Both the position numbers and the translations under genes were made by a program. The notes under the pieces were generated by a model, which worked only from the letters and a program-made list of their open reading frames with translations, was not told the origin of the DNA and searched no databases. From contig PUDQ02000113.1 in the NCBI GenBank assembly GCA_002964805.2, positions 186,001 to 250,000 on the forward strand: a stretch of DNA of 64,000 nucleotides, written 5' to 3'. The DNA is from Trametes villosa (taxonomy: Eukaryota > Basidiomycota > Agaricomycetes > Polyporales > Polyporaceae). Shown piece by piece: positions 19,443-31,360 of this stretch (position 1 is its first letter; every line of letters begins with the position of its first letter).

Positions 19443-22400
19443 ATGGGCACGTTCTCGAGCGATGTGCTTCAGCTCGCCCGGAGGGCTACCGCGCCTGAGC
19501 AGGTGAGCATCGTACCACTCCTCGTAGCTTGTCCGGGGTATTGAATCTCTCGCGCTCTCGTAGGCAGGTATATTCGCCGGAGACAACCCGGCTCACTACA
19601 ACACGGCCGATCCTATTCGTCTTTGGGTTATTCAAGTTGGTGAGCACCCGATGTATCTCGCATACCCATACCACAGCTGAATGCGTCCGGGAAGTCGTTA
19701 TCATTGGAATGACCCAACTCCTCGCGCTCTTGTTTGGACGCATTCGCCAGCCGCGCGTCATCGCGGAAGTCGTTGGCGGCGTCATCCTGGGACCGTCCAT
19801 CATGGGCCGGATCCCGAACTTCACGGCGACCATCTTCCCCGATGCCTCAATACAGGTTCTGAACCTCACTGCGAACGTCGGACTCGTCTTCTTCCTCTTC
19901 ATCATCGGGATGGAGGTAGACATGACCATCGTTCGCCGCAACGCGAAGGCGTCTACTGCCATTTCTATCGCCGGTCTCGTCGTCCCCCTCGGCCTTGGTG
20001 CTGCCCTCGCAGTACCGATATACCACCAGTTCACGGATGGCACCGCCAACTTCGGCTACTTCGTGCTCTTCGTTGCGGTCGCAGTCGGGATTACGGCGTT
20101 CCCCGTACTGTGCCGTATTCTCACCGAACTGCAGCTCTTGGACACGACTGTCGGAACGGTGGTTCTCTCCGCTGGCGTCGGGAATGACGGTAGGTTGCGC
20201 AGCACATCCCCCGAATGTGCCACCCTGAACTTAGGCTTTCAGTTGTCGGATGGATTCTCCTGGCACTTTCTGTTGCGCTCATCAACGCCTCGAGCGGCCT
20301 CACGGCGCTCTGGGTTCTCCTGACTGGCGCTGGGTTCGTGCTGTTCATGTGCTTCCCTGTTCGGTGGGCGTACCGCTGGCTTGTCAAGAAGTCTGGTGGC
20401 CTGGAGGCGGGCAGCCCCTCTGCGATGATGATGACCATCACCATCCTTTTGGTGCTCGTTTCCGGCTTCTTCACGGACATCATCGGCATCCATGCTATTT
20501 TCGTAAGTTTGTGCTAGCGGTCTATATGCGTATGTTGTGCTGATGTATATCACAGGGAGGGTTCTTGGCGGGGTTGGTTATCCCGCACGAGAACGGCTAC
20601 GCCATCGCTCTTGTGGAGAAGTTGGAGGATCTCGTCGTTTTCCTGCTGTTGCCCCTAGTGAGTACTATGCAGGGACGGCGCGTTACGCATTTGCTGACCA
20701 CACCTCGCTAGTACTTCGCGCTTTCCGGCTTGCGCACGAACTTGGGCCTCTTGGACAACGGTATCACGTGGGGCTACGTCGTGCTCATCTGCGTCGTCGC
20801 ATTCTTCTCCAAGTTCCTAGGATGCTCGATCGCCGCGAAGCTCTCCGGGTTTAACCTGCGGGAGTCCGGAGCTATCGGCACGCTGATGAGTTGCAAGGGG
20901 TGCGCGGTTTACTACTGACTACGCATACTCATACTAACTCTGCACAGCCTCGTCGAGCTGATTGTGCTCAACGTCGGATTCCAGGCGAAAATCCTCGACA
21001 CCCGCACGTTCTCGATGTTTGTGCTGCACGCACTCATCCTCACCTTCATGACCACCCCGCTCACGCTCCTCCTCTACCCTGCGAAGTACCGCGTACACTC
21101 GGGGGCGGCCCCAGCGCGCGGTGCTATCCTTGGGGCGGAGGTTGGCAGCAACGTCCCAGCCAAGGGTGATCTCCAGGACGCACTGAGATCGCGCTTCTCC
21201 GTCATCGTCGACCGGGTTGAGCAACTTCCTGCGGTGATGACTCTTATGCAGCTCCTCCGGACCCCTACCCCTCAGGCTCCTGCCCCCGCGACGACAGACG
21301 AGAAGGCATCGCTGGCGCTTTCCGAATCTACCCCGCCGCTTGCTAGCGATAGCCAGGCGCCGACTGTTCTCCAGGGCCGCCGAATCTCCCTGGACGCGCT
21401 TCGTCTGATTGAGTTGACGAACCGCACGTCCGCAGTGTTCCGATCGCACGAGGCGGAGGCCCTGGTGCACAGCGATACGGTCCTTGCCGTGCTGAAGACG
21501 TTCGGGTACCTGAACGGCATGGACGTCTCCACCGCGCTCGCTGTCATCGGCGCGGACGACTTCTCTACGCACGTTGCGCAGCACGTCCGCGACGCCGTGA
21601 GCCAGATGCTCATCCTCCCCTGGGTGAGCCCCGCTGCGCCTGTGGACGACGGCACCGCGTCGACGTCCGGGCAGGGCGAGCCCTCCAGCTCGGCCGGGCC
21701 ATCCGCGCCAACCGACTCTCCTGTGTCCCCCTCTGCTTCGACGCCCTTCGACGCGCTCTTCCAGCAGAAGCGGGACTGCAGCGCCATCGGCGCTCAGGCA
21801 CAATACATCCGGCGCGTCTTTGCGGATGCCCCCGCGGACGTCGCCCTCTTCTGGGACCGCGGACTTCCGCAGGCGTTCGAGGGCCACGCGCAATACCACC
21901 TCTTCCTGCCCTTTTTCGGCGGGCCGGACGATCGGCTCGCGCTCTCTTTTGTTGCGCAGCTGTGCATGAACCCCGCCGTCAGCGCTACCGTGGTGCGAAT
22001 GCGGCGGGTGGGCGACGACGCGGTCACACCGCTGAACTCGATCGACCAGGCAAAGGCTTTCAACTTGCTCCATTCGGAAACCGTTCAAACAGTGCGTATC
22101 TGAAACGCCGCTACTCTCATGGGATAGAAATAGAACCTGATTGTGATATTGCTTCCAACGCAGGTCTTCCCGGATACTGTCTATGGCGCGCAGAACACGC
22201 AGACGCGCCTGGCCTCGGAGACGGCGGACAACCTCGCCTGGGTACGACACACCTCCCCCTCTGCGGCAACCCCCGAGCTCGCCGCGTCCCTCGCCCGCAT
22301 CACCTTCACAGAAGAAACCTCCGGCGCGCCGCTGCACTCCGCCCTGGACCTCGCTGGGCGCTCGGTGGGCGCCCGCGCGCGGCTCGTCGTCGTCGCGGGG

Positions 22401-22571
22401 CGGTCGCGGCGCATGGCCGCAGAGACTCACTTCGAGGAGCTCAGGCAGCTTTGCGTGGAGCATAACGCGTCGCTAGGCTCGGAGCTCCCGAAGATTCTGG
22501 GCGAGGTCGCCGCGGCGTTCGTCGCGGCGGGTGCGGGCGCGAGCATTGCGGTCGTACAGGCCGCTAGCTGA
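19443..22571 (+). CDS. KHA1: K+/H+ antiporter (KHA1, CPA2 family)
   Basis: Endomembrane monovalent cation/proton exchanger. The start MGTFSSDVLQLARRA is at 19443; exon 2 gives FAGDNPAHYNTADPIRLWVI. The transport domain has the expected series of helices: LALLFGRIRQPRVIAEVVGG, GLVFFLFIIGMEVDM, NFGYFVLFVAVAVGITAFPV, VLCRILTELQLLDTTVG, VLSAGVGNDVVGWILLALSV (the conserved Asn-Asp ion site), ILLVLVSGFFTDIIGIHAIF and FLAGLVIPHENGYAI. After about residue 450 comes a cytosolic part with KDLQ-like low complexity and a universal-stress-like region ending VAAGAGASIAVVQAAS. About 870 residues from seven or so exons, as for yeast Kha1. Introns after 20185 and 20505 are well marked. Confidence 0.92.
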
Positions 22572-23104
22572 GGGCTTCTCGCGCGTGCGTGGCGCTACGT
22601 TTTCTCCTTGACGACTTGCGATGATTGGCCGATGACTTGTACCCGTGATTATTGTGTATGATATCCTTCCAAAGACATGGAAGATTTGTCCAGACTTATT
22701 GACATGAAGCCTGCGCTGGCCTGTTCCTATCTCTTGGGGTTCGAAGTGATTTCCGTCGGCGAAAGGCCGCTGCGCTGTGAAGACAGACAAGCTCATCTTC
22801 ACAACTTCTGGGGCGCATCCGGGCAGTGCGGCGGCTTTCGACTTCCCCAGCATGGGAATGACCCATCAGCTGAGGTAAGGGCACGTACGGTACGATCAAC
22901 AACCCCATCCTTCCCTATACATTCATATGTGCAGGCTCATGTCAGAATCCCCCGGGAAGAGTAAACCCAGGGTCATTCATGGGGCTTCTGCGCTGGCGAG
23001 TGGGAGCTCTGTCTCGTGCCAGTGCTCTAGGCCTACGCCGCGCAGTCCTATATCTACTGTGCTCCTGGATCTCACCCCAACCATCCACCCTACACCCTCA
23101 GGAC
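22572..23104. other. Intergenic region before the first membrane-anchored unknown
   Basis: About 530 bases holding the KHA1 3' end and the next promoter. An in-frame ATG at 22979 would extend the following protein by 42 residues, but that stretch looks like untranslated leader. Confidence 0.4.
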
Positions 23105-23698
23105 ATGCAGACACGCAGCCAAACGCGCGGCGCCATGACACCTTCCACCTCACCCTCACCCTCGCCTTCCACATCCCCTTCGGAGTCATCCGAGTCGTAC
23201 TCAGGATCCAGCCACGCCGCCTCCGCCCGGAGCTCTCCGTCCCACGACCCGCCGCTGGCATACCTGCCTGGGTCGCTCATCCTCCGGCTCGGCCCGCGCA
23301 TACCCAGTCCCGACATCGACGGATATCTCCCTGCTATCTACGAGGACGTGGATGAGTACCGCAGCCCTTCTGTCGAGCCGAAGGAGGAGGAGGAGGAGGG
23401 CTACAAGGTCGAGCAGGTCGACGACGCCGCGCCCATGCGCATGCCTCGCACTGTGCCCGAGGCCTACCCTGCGCCCTACGCCTCGTCGCTCAGGGCCCTC
23501 ACTCCCGAGCACGGGATTGAGCGCCGTCGTGCTCCGAGCTCCCCTACCGCATTCACTTCCGCCACCCGCGTACCGAACGAGGGTGCGTTCCGCCGCGAGT
23601 GGGACGCGCTCATCGATATCCTCCGGCTCTTCGTTTTCGGCGCTCTCATCATCGTCGCTGTAGCGACGACTCTGTACTTGTACCCTAGGAGCCTCTGA
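23105..23698 (+). CDS. Hypothetical Ser-rich protein with C-terminal transmembrane anchor
   Basis: One exon of about 197 codons from ATG at 23105 (alternative start 22979). The N-terminus is MQTRSQTRGAMTPS followed by a Ser/Pro tract of about 25 residues. Then comes LAYLPGSLILRLGPRIPSPD, an acidic block EPKEEEEEGYKVEQVDD, and WDALIDILRLFVFGALIIVA, which runs into a hydrophobic segment ending LYLYPRSL at the very C-terminus. That layout predicts a tail-anchored protein with a cytosolic disordered domain. No known family recognised. The next gene downstream has the same plan, which may mean common origin or simply a shared lifestyle. Codon use is typical of the neighbours. Confidence 0.55.
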   Translation: MQTRSQTRGAMTPSTSPSPSPSTSPSESSESYSGSSHAASARSSPSHDPPLAYLPGSLILRLGPRIPSPDIDGYLPAIYEDVDEYRSPSVEPKEEEEEGYKVEQVDDAAPMRMPRTVPEAYPAPYASSLRALTPEHGIERRRAPSSPTAFTSATRVPNEGAFRREWDALIDILRLFVFGALIIVAVATTLYLYPRSL

Positions 23699-24344
23699 GT
23701 CTCGGGGCAGACTCCAGAGATTTTACATTGTGGTAGTATAGTAGTACCGCGGTGCCACCAAAACTTCCGTGTACTCTGCCTCGCTTGCTTCGACTCGGGC
23801 GATGCTATACCAGTACCGTGACCAGGTTGTTCCTGCGACGAGTAGTGTATACATCAGGGTGTGGAGTATCAGTAATACTCAGTATGCTATGGGTCCAATA
23901 ATTATCTCAGGCCTTGTGTACTGCGTACGGCTGACGTTGTGCTCGTCGTCGAGCACGGTCACGCGACCGCGTCCACACGCGACGGGCGGTGCGCGAAGGA
24001 GAAGAGGCGCCGGGTGCGTTGTGCCTGAAGCGGACGCTTTCTTCTCCGCCGCCGCTTGTTCTTGACCTCCCTCCCCCATCCGCCGTCGCCCCGCCCGGCC
24101 GCGCCCGTCGCCTAGTTACTTTGTTTAAGAAGGAAGATTAGGTTTCTCGCTTGGTGCGTCGTACAAAACGCCTCTCTCTCGCCCGTTTCAGTTTTGAGCC
24201 CTCTGCGCAAGCAGCAGCCCCGCTCCGCGTGCCAGTCCCGCCAAACGGGTATGTCCAGTCCCCTTTCCCTTATCTCCTCCCGCGCCCCTCCTCCCGCATC
24301 CTTTCATACCACAAACTCGCGTTGCACATCCGCCACTCACCCCC
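23699..24344. other. Intergenic region between the two membrane-anchored unknowns
   Basis: About 650 bases; contains pyrimidine-rich stretches (24060-24330) typical of fungal promoters. A GTATGT at about 24250 and CCCGCAG at 24355 could frame a leader intron, but the upstream frame has no ATG. Confidence 0.4.
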
Positions 24345-25415
24345 ATGCCCCCGCAGACGCCTCAACACAGACGCAGCGGCGTCCGCAACCAAGACATCGA
24401 CAGTGACCCAGACTCGGACAGCACCATGACCCCCGGAATGTCCAGCGCGCGCAAGAAGCCCGTCTGCCATGCTTGCGGCGAGCTCATGGCCGGCCACAAG
24501 CGGCCCCACGGCAGCCCAGTCTGCCCACGCGACTCCGCGTCCCCTTCGCCCCCGCGCAGCCGCACGCAAACGACCCCGACCCCGCGGGAACCCACCCCCC
24601 TGCTGTCGCGCATCAGCCCTGAGGATGTGCGGGCCTCACCGACGCCGGATGGTTACTGGCGCCGCCAGAACCCGAACTGGGTCGAGCCCGCGCACTACGC
24701 ACGCATCCCCTCGCATGCTCCTATCCAGGTTCCTCAGCGCGGCGAGACCGTCGCCTCCTGGAACTCCACCGAGCTCGACGAGGTCTCCGTAAACACTCCG
24801 CCCCGCGGAACCCGCATTTCCCAAGGCCACGCGGAGGTGTACGAGGACGAAGTAGAGGAGGTCGAGGACTTGGACGCGAGCGAGTCAGAGTACGTCGGTT
24901 CCCAAGGCACACACTCCCCCGCCCCCAGCAACTCCTTCACCCGCCTCACGCGCCACATCTCGAAGATGTTCGGCCGCGGGACGCCGCTCGCGTCCGTGTA
25001 CAGCGCGCCGAGCGACGAGGTCCTGGCGATCGAGCACGCCGCGCACGAGCATGGGCTCTCCACCGCCGTCGTTCGCCGCCCGCGCCCTCTCGTCAAGGCG
25101 GAGCCGACGAGCCCCGGTGACGCCCGCCGCTCACGTTCGACCCTCGCCCGCGACTCGTCTTGGCTGGTCTTTGTCGGACGGGACCGCAGTGCGGTGGACG
25201 CTCTCGCGGGGACGCAGGCTTCGGCGAAGCCCCCGCGGGAGCAGGAGAGGGAGAGGGAGCCGTACGACTACGACACGGGGCTTGTAAAGGAGCGCAACGA
25301 GCGCGTGGGCGCGTACCCGGTCGACCCGCGCGGGGTGCGCATGAACTTCTGCGACGTGATCATCGGCGGGGTCGTGAGCGCGTTCTGCGCCGTCTGGTTC
25401 CTCTCCATGATGTGA
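24345..25415 (+). CDS. Hypothetical protein with a Cys/His knuckle near the N-terminus and a C-terminal membrane segment
   Basis: One exon of 356 codons. Near residue 37 a zinc-knuckle-like motif reads CHACGELMAGHKRPHGSPVC, with Cys-X2-Cys, a His and a final Cys. I recall similar short C-X2-C-G-x2-M-x-G-H motifs in Agaricomycete proteins, but no named family. A Pro/Ser/Thr tract follows, then WRRQNPNWVEPAHYARIPS, an acidic block EVYEDEVEEVEDLDASESEY and a basic helix RLTRHISKMFGRG. Near the end MNFCDVIIGGVVSAFCAVWF forms a short hydrophobic tail before SMM. Predicted tail-anchored, cytosolic domain mostly disordered. Function unknown. Confidence 0.6.
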   Translation: MPPQTPQHRRSGVRNQDIDSDPDSDSTMTPGMSSARKKPVCHACGELMAGHKRPHGSPVCPRDSASPSPPRSRTQTTPTPREPTPLLSRISPEDVRASPTPDGYWRRQNPNWVEPAHYARIPSHAPIQVPQRGETVASWNSTELDEVSVNTPPRGTRISQGHAEVYEDEVEEVEDLDASESEYVGSQGTHSPAPSNSFTRLTRHISKMFGRGTPLASVYSAPSDEVLAIEHAAHEHGLSTAVVRRPRPLVKAEPTSPGDARRSRSTLARDSSWLVFVGRDRSAVDALAGTQASAKPPREQEREREPYDYDTGLVKERNERVGAYPVDPRGVRMNFCDVIIGGVVSAFCAVWFLSMM

Positions 25416-26606
25416 CTCGTCCACGTCGTATCTGGAGCGGGGACTCGGTTCCGGGAGAGGGGCGGGTGCGCAAGAAGAGGTCGTCGGGCTGCTGCCGCTG
25501 TTGTCGTATCGCTTTCGGACTGTGCAATTGTATCTCTGCTGCTGTCGACGTATGCTGATCTATGCACTATATGTACACCCATGTATCCCTACTCTACGCT
25601 CTCCGACTTGCAAGTCACATATGCACCATGCATCCCTCCGCATCGCGCCGCCTGGACAATGGCTGGGCAGGGAGGAGCGCTGTTGTGTACATCTACCGGA
25701 CAAAGCATGTTCTTTCAAAGTGCCCCAGTTTTCAGGGGGGTCGCTCGGCCGTCCGCCTAGCTGCGAACGTGCACTGCGTACCACTGCGTAGGTAGGCCTG
25801 CCGCTCGCTGAGCGGCGAAAAAGGCAACAGCGAAGCGGGGTCTTTTAACGCGGTAGCGCCACACAAACAATAGCAGGCCGCCCATGGATACGACGTTGGC
25901 TTCGTGATGTTCTCTGATATAGATGCACAACGGAGTTCATGTCGATCGGTAACGATACATCAGGATGTCGGATCCAGTTTTCACTAGCACTGGGGAACTG
26001 CCCACAGAGAAGGTTCACGAAGGCCGCCTGGTCGTCGAGAAGTAGCAGGGCCTCGGCACGCGCGGGAGGCTTTCTCGGCGTAGTAGACTGGGACCGGGAT
26101 GAAGTTGTGTGCCGGTTAAACCCCTCGGCGGACGAAGGAAGAACTAGGAAGAAGGCCAGGTGATCACCGGACCTGCAGATTCTGCGTGGGCGGTGTGAAC
26201 GCGTGGGGCCGCAACCTTGAGCAGACGCGGTGGTCGCTGCCAGTGTAGAGGACGGCAGCGCCGCCGCGACGAGACATGTACGCGTACATCGACGGCGAGC
26301 TCTGCAATGCTTGCAAAGCATACACCGTGATATGGTGCGGCAGGGCTCAGATGACATGGCAGCTCACATACGTCGTTGATCTTGGCTCACAGGGCGGAGG
26401 CGTTAGCACTTGCGTCGGAGTGTCTGCTGAGAGCGCTTGGCCCCGTTGAGATCTGGGAGCTCGCGGACTTCCACACGTCGTGGTTCTCCTCCCCTGACGA
26501 AGGCGAGCTGACTAGTGCCTGCTCTCATAGATCTGGTATAAGTAGGACCCCCTCACGAGGATTGACATACCCATCCTTCTCCCCCTTCTTCACACTCTCT
26601 TCGATA
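25416..26606. other. 1.2 kb intergenic region
   Basis: A minus-strand frame at 25845-26357 (170 codons) is the largest but has no motif or splice logic. No RNA gene seen. The final 100 bases before 26607 are pyrimidine-rich and probably the promoter of amidohydrolase 1. Confidence 0.4.
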
Positions 26607-28385
26607 ATGCCGGCACAAACGAAGTACTTGTTGAAGGGCGGCACCATTGCGACGTGCGTGCGGGACAGCAACGCTCCACGCGTATACAAGGCGGATGTGC
26701 TCGTCGAGGGGACCACGATCACCCGCATCGAACAGGACATCGCGCCCGGCCCGGGCGTAGAGGTCATCGACTGCGCGAACAAGTGGATCACCCCGGGCTT
26801 TGTGGACACGCACAGGTACTGTGGTTGTGGGTGCCAATGGGCGCATGCGGGTGGAGGGGTGCTGACGATCTGTATGGTCGTATAGGCATGTCTTCATGGC
26901 CGTCCTGCGCGCGAACCACGCCGAGTACGTATTCGGCGCCAGCCGCTCGAATGTCGATGCGTAGACGGGAATCAGGGATTGCTGACGATTCGCACAGCTA
27001 CCTGCTGAGCGAGTACTTCATCAAGATGGCCTGGTACGCCCTGTATCCTGGGCGCCCGCTTCCACTGATACTCACGTCCATCCCCGTCTTGCAGGACGGT
27101 CCAGGGCTCGCTCACGCCCGACGAGGTCCGCATCGGCACGCTCGCCGGCTGCCTCGACGCGCTCCACAACGGCGTCACGACCATCCTCGACCACTTCCAC
27201 GCCGCGCACACGCCCGCGCACGCCGACGCTGCGCTCGCCGCCGTGCTCGAGTCCGGTGCCCGCGTGATCTGGGCGCCCGCGCGGCAGAGTCCGCCCACGC
27301 AGCTCTTCCCGAGCCTGCAGTGGGCGAACGACGTGGAGACGGAGGCATGGCAGCGGGAGAAGTTGAAGGAGCTTGGAGCGGTGGACGTGGGGAAGCTGCG
27401 CCCGGATGGTCGTGTTACACTCGGCCTTTCGTGAGTGTCGTCGAGTACCGTGCTTGCGTGCTTAGGAAAAGCTGACCGCGCTGCCATGCACGTCTTGCAG
27501 GTACGACCTGATCTCGCGACCGCCGATAGAGCCCCACCAAGAGTTCCTCGCGTTCGCGCGCTCAGTGCCCGTCTCAGTGATCACCGCACACGTCGTCCAG
27601 GGCCCGGGGATCCTGCAGTGGCGCGACGCCGGGCTGCTCGGGCCCGACGTCGTCTTCTCGCACTGCAACATCCTCGCGGACCGCCCCGCGCCCGACGACG
27701 AGATGTGGGCCGCGCTGAAGGAGAGCGGCGCAGCGATCGCCGCGACGCCGGAGGACGAGCTCGGGATGGCCCATGGAAACCCCGTCGCGCTGGATGCGCT
27801 TCGCCGTGGGGTGAAGTGCGGATTGGGGGTGGTGAGTTATTCGCCTATGGTGACTTGGGCAGGAGACTGAGTCGGATGGTGTATGTGCAGGATGTAGTGT
27901 CGGCCAACGCTGGCGATATGTTCGCCCAGATGCGCTTTACGCTGCAGTGGGCACGCGGGCACGACCACGAGCGTATCCTCCACAACAACGAGACGCGGCC
28001 ATTCCACAACAAGTACGACTGTGGGGATGTCTTCCGCCTCGGGACGCTCGGGGGTGCCGAAGCGTTGGGACTCTCGGAGCTGATTGGAACCGTCGAGGTC
28101 GGCAAGCGGGCGGACCTGCTCGTCTTCGACGCAGACTCGGTCAACCTGGCGGCCATCGCTGATCCCATTGCGGGGGTGGTGTTCCATGCCTCGAGCGAGG
28201 ACATCGAGCTGGTGTTCGTCGACGGCGAGATCGTGAAGCGCGGCGGAAAGCTCGTGCGTGCGTGGGCGCCGGTCGCGAGGGAGCTCAAGCAGCGGGCGGA
28301 CGAGGTCAGGGAGCGCTGGCCCACGGACAAGCTGGAGGAAACCTGGAAGCAGTGGTACGACACCAACGGCGCGCCTGTATTTTGA
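26607..28385 (+). CDS. Amidohydrolase 1 (ATZ/TRZ, cytosine-deaminase-like superfamily)
   Basis: Zinc-dependent hydrolase or deaminase of the S-adenosylhomocysteine/guanine deaminase type; the substrate cannot be read from sequence. The start MPAQTKYLLKGGTIATCVRD is at 26607. Exon 1 ends with the metal motif GFVDTHRH split by an intron. Then come a small exon, TVQGSLTPDEVRIGTLAGCL, NGVTTILDHFHAAHTPAHAD, VIWAPARQ, SVITAHV and VVFSHCN (further metal/base residues). GLGVDVVSANAGDMFAQMR carries the conserved Asp, and RLGTLGGAEALGLSELIGTV and KRADLLVFDADSVN form the C-terminal beta cap. Five introns; about 470 residues. Clear paralogue of the gene at 41151 with the same exon pattern. Confidence 0.88.
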
Positions 28386-28666
28386 CGCAATTGTCGCCGC
28401 AGGTGTCTTTCTACCGTGTAATTGTAGCCTGTGTGCTTGTCCAGACTTGTATGGCAGATGGTGTTAGTGGCGCGAGGGACACCGGGCTCACCGACAAGAC
28501 CATGGGCATTACGGAACGTGCGAACTTGAACAGCCTCTACAGGGCGACCACCGACGGCAGTGGAAAGTCCCAAGATCCCATTAGAACAAGCAATTGACGA
28601 GTCGCATCATACCTATAGAACCTCTGCGCTTCCCTTCCGCCACTGCAACACTTCGCCTCATCCCCT

Positions 28667-29927
28667 TCAATGGCTTGGCCTCCCAACCAGGACCATGCCG
28701 TCGTCCTCCTCAGTCTCCGTGCCGTGGTCGCTCCCCTCTACCCTGCTATGGCTGAGGACGGGAGACGACATCGACGAGCTTTCGGACGTGTTCGTCGACG
28801 CTCTGCTCTCCGTCCGGACTTGCTCCGCAACCTTCTCGGACTCCGTTACGGGCGCCGCAGCCGGCTCGGGATGAGAAGGGGTGGGAGTGGGGGCGTCCGC
28901 CGCAACGTCGGGGTTGGCGAGGGGAGTAGCCTTCACTTTGGGCTCGGAAGGCTCTGAGACGGTTCCGGGCGGCGGAGGGGCGGAGATCTCGCGCAGGGTC
29001 TCCACCATCAGGTCGTGCACGCGCTCAGCGAGCGCAGAGGCGTCCGCCGCCGTCAAGCCAGTGGTTGGGATGGGAGGCAAAACTGTAGAAGATGGTTCAT
29101 AAATCGGAACCTTCGTTTCGTATGGCGGAACTCACCCTTGACTTTGAGCGTGGCGCTCTCTGCAAAGTAGCCCTTCCTGTACACACGCCAGTAGTTCTCG
29201 CAAATGACGGGGACGATGGGGACCTGCGCCTGGATCGCGGTGTGGAAGGCGCCCTTCTTGAAGGGCCGCATGTAGGCGTCGGGACGCATAGAGCGGGTTC
29301 CCTCCGGGAAGAGCCAGAGCGAGCTGTGGCGCTCCTTCATGACCTCGCCGGCCGCCGTAAGCGAGCGCACCGCGCGCGCGTTGTTCCCGCGGTCGACGAA
29401 CACTGCTCCGGCGATGGTCATGAACTGTCCGAGGAACGGGGTCCACTGCAGCTCCTTCTTCGCGAGGATAGATGCGCGACGGGGGAATATCCTGAGCGTT
29501 TGAGGAGACGGGGCGAAAGCGGAATGGACGGGAGTCAGACTGGACTGTCGGAAGGCAGAGGCAGCGAGTGCACGCACCTTCCGAGGTAGAGGATGTCGAA
29601 CATGCTCTGGTGGTTTCCGACGAGGACACTCGGGCGTGTTTCTAGGTACTCCGCGCCCTCGAGTTCGAGGCGCACGCCAATCACCGGGCTGGTGAGGTAG
29701 TAGAAGCTGCGCGCGATGACGTAGAAGACATCGAATCGGCGGCCAATAAGACCCATTCCAATCGAGCAAATCACGCCCCATACAGAGCATACACCGAGCG
29801 TCGACAAGAAGAGGCCGATGCGGACATAGTAGCGGATGACGGGGTTGCTTTTCGCGAGGGTGTGAAGCGCGAAGGCCGGGACAGAGAGATACGCGAGAGG
29901 CTTCACGAGAGCGGTCAGGAAGGTCAT
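28667..29927 (-). CDS. SLC1: 1-acyl-sn-glycerol-3-phosphate acyltransferase (SLC1/PlsC)
   Basis: Makes phosphatidic acid from lysophosphatidic acid at ER or lipid-droplet membranes. The start MTFLTALVKPLAYLSVPAFA is at 29927; two N-terminal hydrophobic segments follow (GLFLSTLGVCSVWGVICSIG). Catalytic motifs: SVLVGNHQSMFDILYLG (NHQ-X3-D), AGAVFVDRGNN, LWLFPEGTRSM and VPIVPVICENYW. Introns lie near 29580-29490 and 29135-29085. After PPIPTTGLTAADASALAERV the last exon adds about 80 residues of Ser/Thr/Pro/acidic tail ending VLVGRPSH, which yeast Slc1 lacks. About 370 residues. Divergent from the coiled-coil gene, with under 200 bases between starts. Confidence 0.92.
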
Positions 29928-30124
29928 GATGAGCGTCCTAGCCGTCGTGGGCGACGACGAGGGGTAGCGGGGAGATGGTGGCGATGGGGAGAGGAGGGAG
30001 AAATTGAGGGACGCCCTGCGGACGTCGGAGAAGCCGAGAAAGCACGAATCAGCACACTCGCCCCATCCGGCGGTCCGGCCCACGCCTCGTTGACCACACG
30101 CCCCGCTCTTGTCCTCCCCCCTCC

Positions 30125-31298
30125 ATGTCCTCCGCACACAGACCACCCGCGCGCGGTACAGTCCTCTTCTGCTGCCCTCTCCCCACACAGCACCGTCTCA
30201 TTGACCGCCACAGGCAGGGCTGCGCCAAGCACAGCTCGCCAGGCCACCGCGTCATCCGCTTCCGGTACCCGCGCCAATCTCGACGGCTCAAACTCGGGAC
30301 CCTCCGCCTCTGCTGCACGAACGTTGAACCAAAGCAATGTGGCGCGCCCAGGGATAAAGGCACCGAAGGCCACGACAACACAGCTTGCGCAGTCTCGGAC
30401 CCGCGCTGAACCCTCTACCCGCGTGAGAGCCACAACCACGCTCAAGGAGTCCGGATCGCAGCCCGTGAGTGCAAAGGCCGCCAGCACTAGTACACATGGC
30501 GTGCCAAAGGTGCGTCATATTCTGTAGGCTTCGTTTGCATGCGATATTGTATTGAACGCGATCGTGCTGAGAGTAGGCGCGGCAAGCCGTTCCTGAAGTC
30601 CCGCCGCCTGCCAAACAACCGGATACTCTCCAACTTGCGGCACAGTCATGCGCTTGGTCATACATGAGCTCCTCCTTAGAGGAGGGGCTAATCTCCGGAA
30701 GATCTACGGCACGAGGCGCCTTGGAGAAACGGCGAGCAGAGCTTGACGCAGAAGAGACAGATATAGCGGAAAGCCGCGTGCGATATGAGGCTGAGCGGTT
30801 GCTAGACTTCTACGATGAGTTAAGCGATACCCAGGTATGTTTCACGAACCCAGAAAACGAACATAAGTTATGACATGCGCCGCAGGTCGCTGAAGAAGTA
30901 GCGTCAATCATCAAGCGGTTCAAGAGCGTCGAGTGCGACGTCGCCACAACCACCGCGCAGGCCTTGCGCCTGACAGCAGTTCCCTTGGACGACAGTACAC
31001 ACATCACGCAGTACACCACTCTGCTTGACACTCTCGGTGTGTACTTTCACAGACCTCGGCCGAAGGCTCTGTTTACAGGCATACAGACGCGCTTGAAGCA
31101 GAATGTCAAAGCATACGTGCACAGACACACTCCATCGCAACTAATGCTCCAAGCACTGAGAAAAGGCTTCCCCAGCTACTGAACCACCTTTCAGATATCA
31201 TTTCAGGACATGAAGAGAGTGTGGCATGTGCGAAGAGCGTAGTAGAGTACTGTAAGGAGAACTACCGGATGGGCCTTGGGACCCTAACCCTAAAATAG
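30125..31298 (+). CDS. Coiled-coil protein of unknown function
   Basis: Proposed start MSSAHRPPARG at 30125, with an intron (donor GGTACAG after 30155) joining in phase to GRAAPSTARQATASSASG. The first part is Ser/Thr/Ala-rich and basic. After an intron near 30508-30574 comes PEVPPPAKQPDTLQLAAQS, SSSLEEGLISGRSTARGALE and long helices: KRRAELDAEETDIAESRVRY, EAERLLDFYDELSDTQ, VAEEVASIIKRFKSVECDVA, HTDALEAECQSIRAQ and PQLLNHLSDIISGHEESVAC. It ends RMGLGTLTLK. Disordered N-terminus plus coiled coil suits a cytoskeletal or centrosomal subunit, but I cannot name one. Two of the internal splice junctions are inferred from reading-frame continuity. Confidence 0.55.
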
Positions 31299-31360
31299 GA
31301 CTAGCGCGCATGTATCTACCTGGACTTGGAAAAATTGGGACTAAGTTGTTCTTGACCGAG

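Noticed and set aside
20934..22463. Minus-strand 509-codon reading frame
   Set aside because: It lies opposite the KHA1 cytosolic domain, whose plus-strand frame aligns with a known family; the reverse frame is an effect of GC-rich third positions.
25845..26357. Minus-strand 170-codon frame in the gap before amidohydrolase 1
   Set aside because: No motif, no introns and irregular composition; treated as chance.
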